Positions 21,860 through 34,559 of a stretch of DNA of 64,000 nt are shown in pieces; position 1 is the first letter of the stretch, and every line of letters starts with the position of its first letter. A program made the translations under genes and the position numbers. The stretch is from Calliopsis andreniformis. Lineage: Eukaryota; Arthropoda; Insecta; Hymenoptera; Andrenidae. The DNA lies in the NCBI RefSeq assembly GCF_051401765.1, contig NC_135066.1, positions 18,951,001 through 19,015,000 of the forward strand. The letters run 5' to 3'. The notes beneath the pieces are model-generated. The model saw nothing but the letters and a program-made list of their open reading frames with translations, was not told the origin of the DNA and did not search any database.

Positions 21860-24300
21860 CTTATAATCCAGTAGGGGGTTACACAGCGTGAATAAAAAAA
21901 ACTGTGCGATACGATGAATTGTTTTCGACATATAAAAGCCGTACCCATTATTTTAAATTTCACGGTAATTCTTCCAATCGTATATTCCGACCCCAAAAGT
22001 AAAACAATTTTTATTGATTCAGCAATTGTTCGCATAAAAAATCTGGAAACAGACGACACCACGCCAATAGTGCCATTAATAAACCTTTAATAACATCGAT
22101 GTTGCGTCTGATCATTACTTTTACTCTAATTTTGATAACTATACACCTAAAAAGCCCAGCTGTACTAGAAGTGTCCTCGTCAGTTTTAGCCAGGAGTCAC
22201 GATACTTTTCGTTTCAAATAAAGTACACAGTCTACATATCTTCAGATTAAATCAAAATGTTGTCAGACGGTATTGTCTTAAGCATTTCTGTATTAAATAT
22301 ATAACATATGTAACAGGTAGATAACAAATAAGCAACATCGAAGGCAGTTTCTTTATATAATCGCATAACTCTTGCAAATGGCGAATATAATTTAAAGAAA
22401 TAAATTTTAGTTTTCTGACATTAAACATTCTGTATCAGTGTCTAGCAATACACCAACGTGATTCTGAGAAAGTATTTCACAATATTGCGTATCAGACTGT
22501 TGACGCACATTTATAGTTCATTCATCATAAACAAACAAAGTCCACAAATTAATAGATTTTAAAGAATCAAGAATTCTTTCGACCTTCTTTTTCACCAATT
22601 GCATGAAAATCACTTTTTCATGCAAAAAATGAAAACCCGCTTACAAACAATCTTAGTACTTCACTCCTATTTGAAAGTACACATTCTATTAGGGTAGTAA
22701 GTATCCACTCTAGACGTACAAAATGGATCCGTGGATTCTGGATCGAGCATTTCGATCTTGTTGCGGGACGGTACGCTTATGTGTGAATAGATCTTTAGTC
22801 TTATTCCACTACTTATTCATTGTTAAGAAAAAATATCACCCTGAATCCTCAACAAATATGCAATATTTAAAAAACTTTTTACAGAGGAAAAATTTATAAA
22901 GATGTAAATCTATTTTACTTTTACTTTTCAATTTTTTGAATATTAAAATATGTACTACAAAATGAAGGAATATTTTCTGTGCCCAAAACCTCTACTGGTA
23001 GAATATCGATTGTTAATCGCCACATTATACAAAAAATTTGAGATTTTAGTAGGGATTTTGTTTGCTTCGCATAAAATTCTAAAAATATGCAATACAGTTT
23101 ATTTATTTATAATTCATTATAAATTATAATACATTAAATACAATTTACAATTATAATGCATAAATTAAAACATTCTGATAATATTTAGATATTTGTCTTC
23201 TAACCTATACAATCAATTTGCCAGCCAATAAAATTTGCAGTAAACACTCATTATACTACCCACATTATCCAACCACATTAAAAGTTTGGAGTAAATCAGC
23301 ATTAGAAACTCTGTTTACAGATTTCAAATCTAAATAAGCCAATAATCCTTAAAAATTGTAAATTCCTTTTGTTGTGAGAGCAGCGAGTTCTTAAGTCAAT
23401 GGTAATAATATTATTTTCACAATCCAACATAGTGTAACAACCTAGCTTGTCGTACATGGAATGTTCACAGATATAGCGGCTTACCTATGAACAGGGAGAA
23501 GCATTCATATGCCATGTGATTAAGAAATGAATTTCATAGACCTAATATCTAAACTTAAGCTATGCGTGATTACTTCTAACTTATAATTAATTCAGTCTTT
23601 TAAGTCAGTATAAAAAAGGAACAATAGTCTGATAGGTATTTCACTAAACCGAGTTGGTAATTAGCTCTATTTACTTATCGACCCAATACTTTTCGATTTG
23701 AGATTACTTACGAGTTCTGATTTGAGCAGATGGCAGTGATAAATTACGGTCGATACGGATCAAGGATAGGCCAAAGAGTTGGTTAAAGCTGCCTCGCCCT
23801 TGGCTAATCAAGGAGCTGGTTAAAGTTGTCTCGGCTTGGTTTAGGATCCGTGGGACTGTTTGATCATCAGAACCTCGAACCTTGAACATTAAACGTTGAA
23901 TCGCTGCCGCTGGCGACGCTGTATTTATACTCAGAGGCTGCCTCCTTCCTTTCGACCCAGTGCTTCTGTAATCCTTTGAATTAAGAAATTGAGATTAGGA
24001 TGTGGTCTCAGATTGCGAAAAATGGAAACATACAAACATGATGAAAGTCTTCACATTTTAAATTTTAAAGTATAGGGGAGCGCGCAGTTGAAATTTGAAC
24101 TTAAGTCCTTCGGAGTAATAGCTAACCTCAACACGAATTTATTGCAACTCTTATGCGAATTTATTTTGCCTATTGTATATTACTTGTCCCTTTAATAATA
24201 TAATATTATCAGTAAAAACAATATTTTATAATCTATAATATACTAAAGTAACATATTCTCGCGTTTGCGTTAATGTATCGCACGCACAGTATTGTACGTA
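21860..24300. other. AT-rich intronic DNA, nothing supported
   Basis: No motif-bearing frame, terminal repeat or strong tandem repeat was seen. Confidence 0.5.
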
Positions 24301-24339
24301 TATTAATAACACGGAATTGTCCATCTTCAAAACTAACTT

Positions 24340-25000
24340 ACAAAACAGATGTCCAAGAGCATCCAAAATTTAAGTCTCACGAACATCCTAAGGATGTTCA
24401 AAATGGACGTAGGATGTGAATCAAACATTAAATGAACATCCTTTGGATGTATAGTGCTGTCTGGGGTTCTACAAATGTTCTATTCGTACTTTCCGAACGC
24501 CTTATGTTACAAAATAGGAGGTCTTTAAAACGGCTTCAGTACGTTATACAAATATTTTAAAGACATTTTAACCTACTGGATTCGAGGTCGAGTAGAAGAC
24601 TGGGATTTGTGACAAATAAAAGACGTATGATACGCCTCGTAGATGTCTACAACACAATAATTTCAGACGGTTTTTAAACATTCATCTGAAATCTTTTTGT
24701 AACATCTTAAGGACGAAAATTTCAGATGTTAAGATACCCACCTGGTACATATACATATTAAATGCTTAAGAATGTATATTTACGGCTTAAGAACGTAAAT
24801 TATTGACATGTTTAAACCATCCATGTATTATGTCTTGAAGGTGTCTTATGGGTGTAAATTTCGGAAGTCCATAAAACATATACCGTGGGATGTTTTTAAG
24901 ATATCTAAATTATTTCGTGGGATGTTTCTAAGACATCTAAATTATGACGTAGGACGTTCAGACATAGAATGAATATAAAATAGACGTCTTCAAGACAACG
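24340..25000 (+). repeat. Degenerate minisatellite-like region
   Basis: The word GGATGTY and its complement recur through about 650 bases, including GAACATCCTAAGGATGTTC (24378-24396). Two and a half clearer units of 32 bp (CGTGGGATGTTTYTAAGAYA plus TCTAAATTAT) lie at 24884-24915, 24916-24947 and 24948 onward. It could be the remains of an expanded tandem array. Confidence 0.55.
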
Positions 25001-25269
25001 TGTACTATCTGAGTACGTGTTTTCAGATACCAAACTCAAAATTTACATTCAAACACACAAGACTGCGTTCCTACTTTTAATATCAACTAATGGAACAACA
25101 TGAAAGTCAATAAATAATGCCTAAATAAATGAAATTGTTATGAAATACACCTTATAAATTAGATTAAAAACATAACATATTTTATTACCTTCGTCCAAAA
25201 TACACAATTAGAAACAGAAAGCCGACATAACCAGATGATAGGAATGGCAAACGAACGTCACGTCACATC

Positions 25270-25500
25270 AAAGTTGGACGTAATCGATTAAAAATGTAAT
25301 TGGTTACGTAATCAATTACAGTAACTGCAATCACGATATGATCCCAATTATAAAGTAATTGCAACTATAAATGATTACAACTACAATATCGTTACGAATC
25401 CAATTATAGATTACTGTGTAATCGTTAATTGCCAAATGTAATTCCTTAACGATTACAATGACGATTAGAATCGTAATTGCTTCGTGCAATTACCTGTATC
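25270..25500. repeat. Cluster of GTAATTG/CAATTAC words with near-perfect palindrome
   Basis: Between 25270 and 25500 the words GTAATTG, CAATTAC, TAATCG and CGATTA recur on both strands. The block 25296-25319 is a 24-bp palindrome with one mismatched pair. Such clusters resemble subterminal repeats of DNA transposons. Confidence 0.5.
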
Positions 25501-25839
25501 AACTGTTCGATTTCCAAGCCCGACGTCAAGTGAGACGTCAGAGCCTGAGAGAGAGAGAGGGAAAGACGCATAGGGGCTAATCAGTGTTTCGCGCTTACGG
25601 GAGACACCTACCGATTTTTGGTAGTCAGTCTGCGAATATCTGCTAGCGAGCACACATCAGGAAGCACTCTTTGGCTACCGAAACACTCGAGGTTTCATAA
25701 CCCCTTACACATGTTGCCTTCTCTGTCTCTAGTGATCTGCGTATATTGTTCTGGGTGAATACCACATACTGTACATGGCCCAAACGAAGCACATCGCACT
25801 ATAAAGAAACGCAGTTTTTTCATAGCAAGTCCGCAGAAC

Positions 25840-26510
25840 CAAATGGAATTAATAAGTTATTTTGACTTCTGGCGGTTGCTATTCGGCGTGGGAGCCTCAG
25901 GGAACACTCCTTGGATGGTCACCGGTTTGCGGCGCACTCGTGAGGTACACTTACCGCGAGGCAAGTTTTACTCCTCTGCCGTACCGCTCTACCCCCGCAT
26001 TCACACAAAAGCACCGTGTGATGAATAGATGCACACGGGTGGGGTGGACGCTGTGTTGTAGTGCATAACCCAGATAGGCCACCGTTATCAGCCACCGGGG
26101 CTAGACCAACTAATAGATATGGTCCTCTCGGCTCACGGAGCACAGTTTTTACTGAGCTTCGTTCGAGACAATCCGCCTAACAGGGCATAGAGCGCAGAGA
26201 AGAGGTCACCTCCTCTCTATACGTTCGTCAACCGACAGATTCTTCACGGCGAAGAACTGTTGACAATACAGTCCGCTGAATTATCTTGCGCTATACAGCG
26301 AGGTATCGCGCACCCCTCCCAAACGGTACGACTACTCATCGCCTGGAGACAGGTCAGACGAATCTAGTGCAAGCTACTTAGACGGTACGGTTCCACCGAT
26401 TTTTATTCCAGACGTCAGAGACGATAGGATATCCGTTCTACTCCGTCAGGAAAACGAGGCCTAGGACTTCATTGTTCCTGCAGTCGCCTGGTTCAGAATT
26501 TAAATAATCG
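25840..26510. other. G+C-richer stretch, unrecognised
   Basis: Clearly richer in G+C than the intron around it. Several overlapping frames of 60-75 codons exist on both strands, none with a known domain. Possibly part of a TE (LTR or untranslated region); no boundaries found. Confidence 0.35.
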
Positions 26511-26645
26511 TCTGACCTTGTCAGGACAGACAAAAGGAATTAAAGAAGTACGATTTCTTTTGGTTGACCCACTTTCTCACCTAATCCGGACCGTCGTTAG
26601 ATCCCCTCAAGCGATCCAAACAAAGTTTCAAATGATCTATATTTA

Positions 26646-27273
26646 TACAGGATGTTCCAAAATTAATAGTGGAAGAAAAAACAGGATAAACCTACATGAA
26701 AAAATAAGTCAGAAATACAGAATAAATTTTTTTGATATAGTGCTAGGTTTTCGCGAAAATCAAGTTTGAATTAAGATTGGGTGCAAACGTACGGAAGTAT
26801 AGTTTTGGGTGCCTAAATGATATAGGGGATAAGGGGAGCGTGCGAACCCACAAACAACACCAATGATCGTTTTCACTCTTTACTTTATTGCGTATCGTGC
26901 TCGATGCTATCCGAATAGACACTACAAAGGTGGCTCAAGTTTCTGACCTGACCCTAGCTAATGGCCCCTTCTTCCGGGTCGCTCACGTACCCTCGTCAGG
27001 GAAATAACCCATCGTTGCAAGTTCCCACAGGGAACACTCTCAATGTAACCACTGCCTGTCTTTACGATCAGCTAGAAGCATTTCCCTTTCCCTGTTTACC
27101 CCTCAAATGTCTGAAACTGTACTTCGGCACACTTGTACTCAGTTAAAATTCTAAATCAATTTTCTTTAAAGTAAAGCATAATATCAAAAAGTTTTCTTCT
27201 ACACTTTCGTTTTATTATGTCATGCAGAGTCACCTCTTTCTTGCTTGCACCACCAGTTTTGGAACACCCTATA
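26646..27273. mobile_element. TA-ended non-autonomous element, copy 2
   Basis: Ends TACAGGATGTTCCAAAATTA and the complement of TATAGGGTGTTCCAAAACTG, with arm similarity of about 100 bases. The interior shares blocks with the element at 15218 (CGGAAGTATARYTTTGRGTG; AGCTAGAAGYATT; CTGTACT near the right arm), in the same order and at similar spacing. The two are diverged copies of one family. Confidence 0.75.
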
Positions 27274-27808
27274 TAATATTTCATTTTAATTTAATCTCGT
27301 AGAACATACTGACAAAGTTTGAATACTAAGGCATTCTATGTAAGTTGTATAAAGTACAATTTATTAATGTATAAAAAACAACTTCAATTGTCTTGACGTC
27401 TTCAAATGTCAATTCCTTTATATCTGTTCCTTCTTTCAGCTGTTATTGAGTATTAAACAAATTAGGAACATCTCTAGCGCATCGAGAGTTCTTAACAGTT
27501 ACAATGTGATTATTTATGAAATTCGGAGATTTAAGGTAATTTGAACGCAAAATACGAAAGAAAATGATATGATTAAATAATGCTTTCATAATATAACACA
27601 ATATTGGAACTGATTGGACAAAATGAGTTACTCTGTTTTGTCTAACCGACTGTTACCTTATTTTATTCAATTATGCAGTTCTATAAAAAAGGAACGTTTG
27701 GAATTATTTAACCAAGTAAGGTATATATAGACTGGAATTTTTCGCACGATAAATATACAAAAAGCATATGACATTTATACATGAAAAAATTGCATATATG
27801 CATTAAAA

Positions 27809-27857
27809 ATATGCACAAATAATATGCACAAATAATATGCACAAATAATATGCAAAT
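27809..27857 (+). repeat. 13-bp tandem repeat, 3.7 copies
   Basis: ATATGCACAAATA repeats three times exactly and then partly. Confidence 0.8.
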
Positions 27858-28011
27858 ACTCAATATTAAGTATCGACAATTATTTTACTGATGTATTATA
27901 ACTCGAATTACAGTAAATTATAATCGCTGTTTGTAAATGTAATAGCGTAACGTGGTGGCGTTTGTCGGTAAAAATTAATTAATATATCCAAAATGGTGTA
28001 TATTATATACA

Positions 28012-28335
28012 GTGAGTCCGCCGAAATCGTAAACAGTCGATTATTTTCTAATCTATTTAAGATATGAAAGAAATCTTTATATGAAATTGAATGGTAAAAG
28101 GGGACAGATTTATTGGCTGCAACAATTTTTTCTTGATATTATTGTTTATAGAGATATGAAGGTCAAGTTCAATTATTTAAATGCGATTATATTTTTTATC
28201 TGATCAGTTGATATTATGTTTCAAAACGAATTTTGTAACCATTAATGTATATACCTTTTTTCAAATAGCTTTTAAGATATTGCGCTTAAAAGTTTACTGA
28301 TTTTCAGTAGTAGAAAATCTACCGGGACTAGAAAG
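28012..28335 (+). repeat. Diverged arm of the 12.9-kb foldback family
   Basis: Matching blocks occur in the same order as in the left arm at 12.88-13.11 kb: ATTGAATGGT...GGGGACAGATTTATTGGCT, GAGATATGAAGGTCAAGTT, GATCAGTTGATA, and a final AGATATTGCGCTTA...TTTACTGATTTTC. It begins near ATACAGTGAGTCCG. Confidence 0.65.
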
Positions 28336-28489
28336 CACCGGAGGTGGTCTCGACTCTCACGACCGTATCTAGAGTGTCACGTATTAAACGTTGCCTCTTG
28401 AAACCGATATGAAGGGTCTGCGATAGACATGTCAGGCCTAAATTCTAGACAAAAGTTTTCTGACACAGATGCTGCAATGTCAGTGCATT

Positions 28490-28930
28490 TACTCGGGCTG
28501 TTCCATGTATATTTCATCCGATAAATCGCCTTGCACATAAACAGATATTACATCCATTTGATGAATATACATTTGATTATTCACAGCTGCTGCCAGAAGA
28601 ATTCTAACAATTTCGTATCACGCCATAGGAGCAAAACCTTCTTCATAATTTACACCTTTTCGCTGAGTATGACCACGTGCCGCCAACCTAGACTTGTACT
28701 TATTTAATGAACCGTTTTTATTATATTTTATTTTAAATAGCCACTGATTCGTCTATCCATCGACCTTGGAACCAGTATCCATATTTTATTTTTATATAGA
28801 GTTTCCAGTTCAGTATTCATTGCATTCAGTCACAACTCTGAATCGTCTCAGTTTAATGCTTCTTCCTCGCTAGTTGAATCTCCTGTTATTTGCGTCGTAT
28901 GATACAATTTTCTTGGTCTTCCAACTTGGC
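28490..28930 (-). pseudogene. Copia reverse transcriptase, N-terminal part
   Basis: Reads NTELETLYKNKIW, WLFKIKYNKNGSLNKYKSRL, AARGHTQRKGVNYEEGFAPM and HQMDVISVYVQGDLSDEIYM, all Copia RT blocks. The catalytic YVDD region is not found to the left. Confidence 0.85.
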
Positions 28931-29086
28931 CAGTTCTTAGAATTTTTTATCTTCCTGATCTACGTCGTGGAGTTTCAGATTCTGATCTTTCGTATTCACT
29001 TTCTTTATCGATAATTTCGTCAGGTTGTTCTTCATTTTGTTGACTAATAATTCATTCTGGACGTTCTTCATAAGTATCGTAAAAAC

Positions 29087-29800
29087 TCAGCCGAGCCTAA
29101 CATGTATATTATGCAACGTTTTCTTAGTTGGTTCCGTTGTCTCAGTGAACTGCACATTATTTACCTTAATTACAGTTTTTGTATTTTGTTTCCATAGTTG
29201 ATATGCTTTAAATGTGTTATCATAACCAACTAATATGTATTCATCACTTTTTGGCTCAAACTTTCCACGTTTATCACTCTTCTTCAATACAATGGCTCTG
29301 CTTCCTATAATTCTTAAATATCCGATTTAAGGATTTTTATTCGACTATGCTTCCAAAGGCGTTTTGTCGTTTAAAATTTTTGTTGGACATCTATTCTGTA
29401 TATATGTTACAGTGTTTATTACTTCGCCCCACAATGTTTATCAGAGATTCGCCTGTGCCATAATGCACCTTACCATTTCTATAAGCGTACGGTTTGCACG
29501 CTCGGCAATTCCGTTTTACTGCAGAGTGTATTCTACGCTTAATTCTCTATTTATTCCTTCTTCTTCCAAAAACTTCGAAAACCCCTTTGATAAATATTCT
29601 TTGGCATTGTCTGTGCGCAAACGTTTAATTACTCAATCCGTCGCTTTATCAACTCGACGTTTATAATTTCGAAAATACTTCTGATTTATGACGTAACATT
29701 ATTTTAGTATATCTTGTGCGATCATCTATGAAACTTACAAAATACTTTGCATCTCCAAGTGATTCTGTCCTCATTGGCCCGCATACATCAGAGTGTACTA
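29087..29800 (-). pseudogene. Copia integrase
   Basis: Blocks in order on the - strand: [19 protein letters not shown] and [11 protein letters not shown] (first catalytic Asp), LRTDNAKEYLS (second Asp), and SVEYTLQ*NGIAERANRTL (catalytic Glu is in the usual place in AER; a stop replaces the Q of TPQQNG). It ends with the integrase tail SDEYILVGYDNTFKAYQLW. Several stops and frameshifts. Confidence 0.88.
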
Positions 29801-29827
29801 AGCTTTGTTTTTCATTACACCCATTGG

Positions 29828-30130
29828 TTAATTATTTGTATGGTTGCTGACATATTTTTTTTTTTTTTGGTACACTTTATAATTTAAACTGGACATGGTT
29901 GAACGTAAGTTTTTACCTTCGACTATTGCACTAGATTTCAATTTCTGCAGATCATTCAGGTTAAGATGTTCATAACGCTGGTGCCACCTTGAGATGTTGT
30001 CATATTCACTATTTACATATGCTGCATGGTTATCACTTTGTTTTATATATAACTGTCCATGCTTAACAGCTGTTAGTGTGGTTGTATCACCAGCACTCTT
30101 CACAGATGCACCCTTTTTACCAAAAAACAA
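29828..30130 (-). pseudogene. Copia GAG-pre-integrase domain
   Basis: Contains RWHQRYEHLNLNDLQKL, the W(H/Q)xRxGHLN-type motif of this domain. It directly follows the protease region in a different frame. An A run on this strand (plus-strand T run at about 29857-29870) disrupts its C-terminus. Confidence 0.8.
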
Positions 30131-30470
30131 TGTAAACTTTGTCTGTAATGGCTGATAGTAAATTGTTTCTTAGTTCTGGCACATAAATGACATCATTTAA
30201 CTCTATTAGCTTTGAGCGGTTTTGATCAATACATACTCCTATTTTAATTTTTCCTTCGCCATGGGATTGATCACACTGATTTGCTGCAGCATAAGTATTT
30301 GATGTCGTGTTTTGGCTCAACAAATCAAATTTACCTTTTGAGTTAAACATAAGTTTAGTAACTCGACTATCGAGATACGAAGTATCAGATTTGAATACCT
30401 CTGCGTTACAGGTAATTGCTGTCATTGCATCAACAGTGTCATTACGTTTTACTTTTGACTTACAGTATCA
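30117..30470 (-). pseudogene. Copia protease region
   Basis: The frame reads NDTVDAMTAI...SYLDSRVTKLM...NDVIYVPELRNNLLS. The last block is the conserved end of Copia protease (..VLYVPdLkkNLLS). The aspartyl protease triplet, normally DSGA, is DSRV here, so catalysis would be lost even without other breaks. Confidence 0.8.
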
Positions 30471-30480
30471 ACTCTTATAA

Positions 30481-30530
30481 CCTTTACCTCCTAACCTTTA
30501 CTTTACCTTAACCTTACTTTACCAAATTTA
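30481..30530 (+). repeat. CCTTTACC/CCTTAACC-type simple repeat
   Basis: Runs of CCTAACCTTTACTTTACC and CCTTAACCTTACTTTACC. They are reminiscent of insect telomere repeat (CCTAA) words but are too irregular for a telomeric array. Confidence 0.5.
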
Positions 30531-31820
30531 AGTAAGGTGGAAAGTGAAAATATTTGAACTTTTGAAAAGATCACGGGTGGCTCGTGCCGCTTGTCCGCGA
30601 CGCGGAAAATGTTTCAGTTTCAAGAGCGAGAGAGTAAGGTTTACCTTAGGTTCACAATCTGTTCCGACTTTCCGAAGCTGTGTATAGTGATCCGAAGCGC
30701 TAAGCTTATGTATACGCGATTCATGCGCTGGTGTATGTACTGGAAGGTAAAATTTTTAATAACTCACTTCGCCAATTTAGATATTAGATTCCAATACCCC
30801 ATCGACAGCCGTTCTAATTAAGCCTCTCCTCGTTCACACAAGCCCAACCTTTGTTACGTGTTTTTTATTCTGTTTTATCGATAATCCAATAAAAAGTAAT
30901 ACTAAGGTATGGATTTACGGGAATCGACTTTTCATCCTTACATGAGAATATTTTGGGCTGGGCAGGGGATCATTCAAAAAAAGAAAGTTCAATGAAGGGG
31001 GGTTTGATTATGATTTTATTCGAAAGACTTTCTAAATTACATAAAAATGCTTAAATTCTGCGACTGTGAATTATCAATATTTGCTCTATTTTGTAACACT
31101 CGTATTAATAAATATCAGAAGAATTTCATTAAATTACGATCAGACCACGCTGCGTTGAACTTTTTTTGAAGTTTTGCAACTCAAAATTTTCCCATATAAG
31201 GACGAAAAGTCGACTCCCGTAAACTCATATTTTTGTCTAATTTTGTCGGTAAAATCGCTGTTTTGACATATTTGATCCTACCCCCTTAAGGTATAGGACC
31301 GCACTTTATACTTCTATTAGACATTTTACTATAAATACATTTTTCATTATTTTTGTCAATAATAAAATTGGGATTGCCTTCAATCCAGTTTGTCATCAAC
31401 GAAACTTTACTTTTCCAAACTTTCGGTATTTTAATAATGTTGGAACGCACTCTCACAAAATTTATCTTATCGCTTCGCTAATCAAACTAAACTGTTCGAA
31501 TTCGAAATGCTGCACGTGACATTCAGTAAGAAATTCAAAGTTGTAAGTACATGGTTTGTTATAGTATACATATATTCAGCATTACATTGACGTATAACCG
31601 TTATCGACGCTATTTGGTTATGATACGAGTGCTTCCAAATAGATTAAATCAATTTAACGAGATTCTATTCGCGCACATCTGTTTGTGTCTGGTGCTGTCC
31701 GGTACGCGGAAAGAAATAACACCACAGTGACCGAAAACTTCGACCATCTTGTCTTAAGTACTCAGGTAGATGTTGTTAAATCACAACAGCCTAGACGATC
31801 CAGCTGTTTTGGCTTTTGTA

Positions 31821-31824
31821 CCCC

Positions 31825-31871
<47 letters not shown>
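31821..31871 (+). repeat. Poly-C plus CA microsatellite
   Basis: About 20 C followed by about 15 CA units, then a CT/C-rich tail to about 31900. Two small stem-loops (CTGGTAC/GTACCAG and GTATACC/GGTATAC) follow at 31911-31945. Confidence 0.9.
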
Positions 31872-31873
<2 letters not shown>

Positions 31874-33059
31874 CTCCCCCCCTCCCCTCTCTTTCTGTTT
31901 CTGTTTTAACCTGGTACACGTACCAGTATACCGGGTTGGTATACCCACTCTTCTCTTTGGGAAAAGAAACATTTTAACTAATTATCATTACGAATAATAA
32001 AAATTAAAATTAAGGACAATAAAACTAATAGAATAATTATAAGAATTTACAATTTGCATAACTTGTTATAACGAAAGTTATACATACTAAATAGAACAAA
32101 ATAATGATAACTATTAACTGTCGCGAAAAATCAAAATCCTTTTCATATCAAAATGTGCTGTTTGCTTTCTCTTTCTTTTTTGTTTGTGGTGTTTGAGTCC
32201 TCGGCTAATAACGGCTGAGAGGCGATTAATCCTGTTGCACACTGCCTTCATTGTTCACCAGAAGAGTTGCTTTAAGTATTATCTGTAGTACGAGGGATGT
32301 TCGTGATTGCTCAGGAAAAATTTATAGAAAAGCCTAAAACAGAAGAGCTGAAACATAAATTTAGTGTTAGAAGTTGACGGAGGGATAGGTGGATTTGAGG
32401 AGGTACTCTGTACTTAGAAAAAGAAGAATGAGAGGCCAAGTCAAGCAAGCAGAGAGGTAGAAAAGTAGACTCAGAAGTAGCACACGCACCTGCTCATGCG
32501 GGATGCGTTCATTAGTGTGAGAAGATCAGATGAGATGCAGCAGTGTGTTGTGTACTGCTGCATGACAGTGGGTCGCGAACTTCAAGTTTACAGGGAATTT
32601 GTTTGGGAAGTAGCGAGTTGGTAGAGCTAACCAGCGAGTTGATATGGGAGGAGGTGTTATATCGTGAGCTATATTTGGAGATAAAATCTATTAGTTTGGA
32701 GAGCTTAGCCTTACGGTGAAGTTTATCTATGGAGAAATCTCTTGGTAAGCCGAAAATGAACTTAAGAGCTTTATTCTGCAGTGTTTGTAGGGATTGAATA
32801 TGAGTGGGTGCAGCTGCACACCAGACCTAGGATCCATGTAGAAGGGCTGCTCTTATATAATATGAATACATTTTCATACGTAGTTCCTGTTTGAGATTAG
32901 AAGTGCTTTTGAGGAGCTTGAAAGCGCCACCAATGGCTTTGTTAGCTTTGGAGTGTCTGTCGATTATTGCGAGTTTCCAAGTTAATTTAGTGTCAAATAC
33001 TGTTACGAGATAAATGACTGTATTGGTCCATGGGATTGATACTCCCTGTAGAGAAAGTG

Positions 33060-34215
33060 GGAAGGAACCTGTATTTTTATGCGGCGGGAGAAATATATAG
33101 CTTGGGTTTTACTAGGGTTTATAAAAAGTTTCCAATCTGTGAAGTATTGATGTAATGTAAGTATAGCTTTCTGTAGTCTTGACTGTATGTGAAAGAGGTT
33201 CCATGAGGCAGTTGTGATGGCTGTGTCATCAGCGTATAAAGTAAGTAAGATGTCAAGTGGACTGGGTATGTCAGAAATATAAATAATGAAGAGGAGAGAA
33301 CCCAGGATGGATCCTTAAGAAACTCCAGCGTGAATGGAGCATGGTGTAGATTTGCTAGAACCAATTTGGACGAAGAATTCTCTGTTCTTAAGATAATTTT
33401 GCATCAGATGTATGAGCTTGACTAGAAGTTCATCATGCTAGACAGAGTCGAAAGCCTTCCCAGATCAAGGAGAACCATGGAGGCAAAGCGCTTTACATTG
33501 AATTCGTGGGTGAGAAGCTGTGCTACTCGTACAAGTTGGTAAATAGTAGAATGGTTGGGTCTGAATCCAAATTTAAAATGTGGAATGATATTATTATTGT
33601 TGGTATGTGTTAGGATTGCTTTTGCGATTATTTTCTCAAATATTTTGTAATGATGTAGAAAGCAGACTAATTGGAAGATCGTTCTGAGTTTGGGTTTTGT
33701 CTTCATCTGGCTTGGATATAGGAATTATTTTAAACATTTTCCAGTAGGAAGGAAAATATTTCAATTGTATACAAGCTCTGAATATGTAGTAGACTTGAGT
33801 GAAGACCTTCCCAGAGGCTTGTCTAAGTACCTCTGAAGAGAGGACATCAGGACCCGCGGCTTTTTTGAAGTCAAGGCTGAAGATAAATTTTTTGACATTG
33901 ACAGGTGTGAGGAATTTGCTGAGGTCTTCAGGTAGTGATGTAAAGGGGGATTGTTGCTGCTAAAGGATGTTAATTGTTCTTAGATTGTGTTGTCTATTCT
34001 GGAGAATATTGAAGCTGCATGATTGTAGGTTGCTTGAAATTGAGCAGCCAAGGCATTACTTTTGCTAATCTCCGTAGTGTGTAATTGACCAGAGGAGTCG
34101 TGTAACTGTGGAATGAGCGTCTTGGTTTCAATAATCTTTTTGTATATCGGCCAGAATGTGTGGTTGTGTACGAAGGCATTTTTAACTTGACTTTGTATTT
34201 CCGTAACTTTCAAAG
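33060..34215 (-). pseudogene. LINE reverse transcriptase relic
   Basis: From right to left on the - strand: the pre-RT linker (FWPIYKKIIETKTLIPQL), then KIFEKIIAKAIL, HFKFGFRPNHSTIYQLVRV, a one-base frameshift into KAFDSV, a stop in place of W, then AGVS*GSILG (the GVPQGS box with a stop) and LTLYADDTAI (catalytic YADD, about 33223-33240). The motif order is that of Jockey RT. Dead, with at least four breaks. Confidence 0.88.
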
Positions 34216-34559
34216 CAATAACCTTTCTGTTTAACTTTTTGGCAAGAGCTTTATATAATTGTTGGTATAATTATTAGGTTGCCCGTACGGTACCACGAAT
34301 GCTTAACTGAGTTGTGGAGAGCTTCAATGGATTTGAATTAAGAGTCGGGTGAGAAGTCAAGTGCAGAGATCAGTACAAGTAACGAAGCTTCCTTTCTACA
34401 TTTAGCAAGGAAAGAGCCAAGTTGCTGGATCAAGTTGTCAATGTCGGGTGTTGTGTTAAAGAAAGTGGTAATCTATTGTACGCGCATATGTCACAGGAGG
34501 TGCATTGTAGTTGAGAATTTGAGATAGCGTGACGGGTTTGTGGTACGAATTTAGGTCAT

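Larger units (their letters stand above)
28490..30480 (-). mobile_element. Ty1/Copia retrotransposon pol relic
   Basis: Reading the - strand from right to left: protease region, GAG-pre-integrase, integrase, a hydrophilic linker with RPRKLYHTTQ, and the start of reverse transcriptase. All are in Copia order and broken by stops and frameshifts. LTRs, gag and the RT catalytic box are not seen; the RT ends after DEIYM near 28495. The sub-regions are listed separately. Confidence 0.88.

Noticed and set aside
25843..26143. Overlapping 60-75-codon frames as a gene
   Set aside because: Frames on both strands, no known domain and no splice context; the higher G+C lowers stop frequency by chance.
30481..30530. 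Possible interstitial telomere repeat (CCTAA)
   Set aside because: The words are irregular (CCTTTACC, CCTTAACC) and no run of exact CCTAA units exists.
31685..31997. Pro/His/Thr-rich frames
   Set aside because: They translate the poly-C/CA microsatellite.
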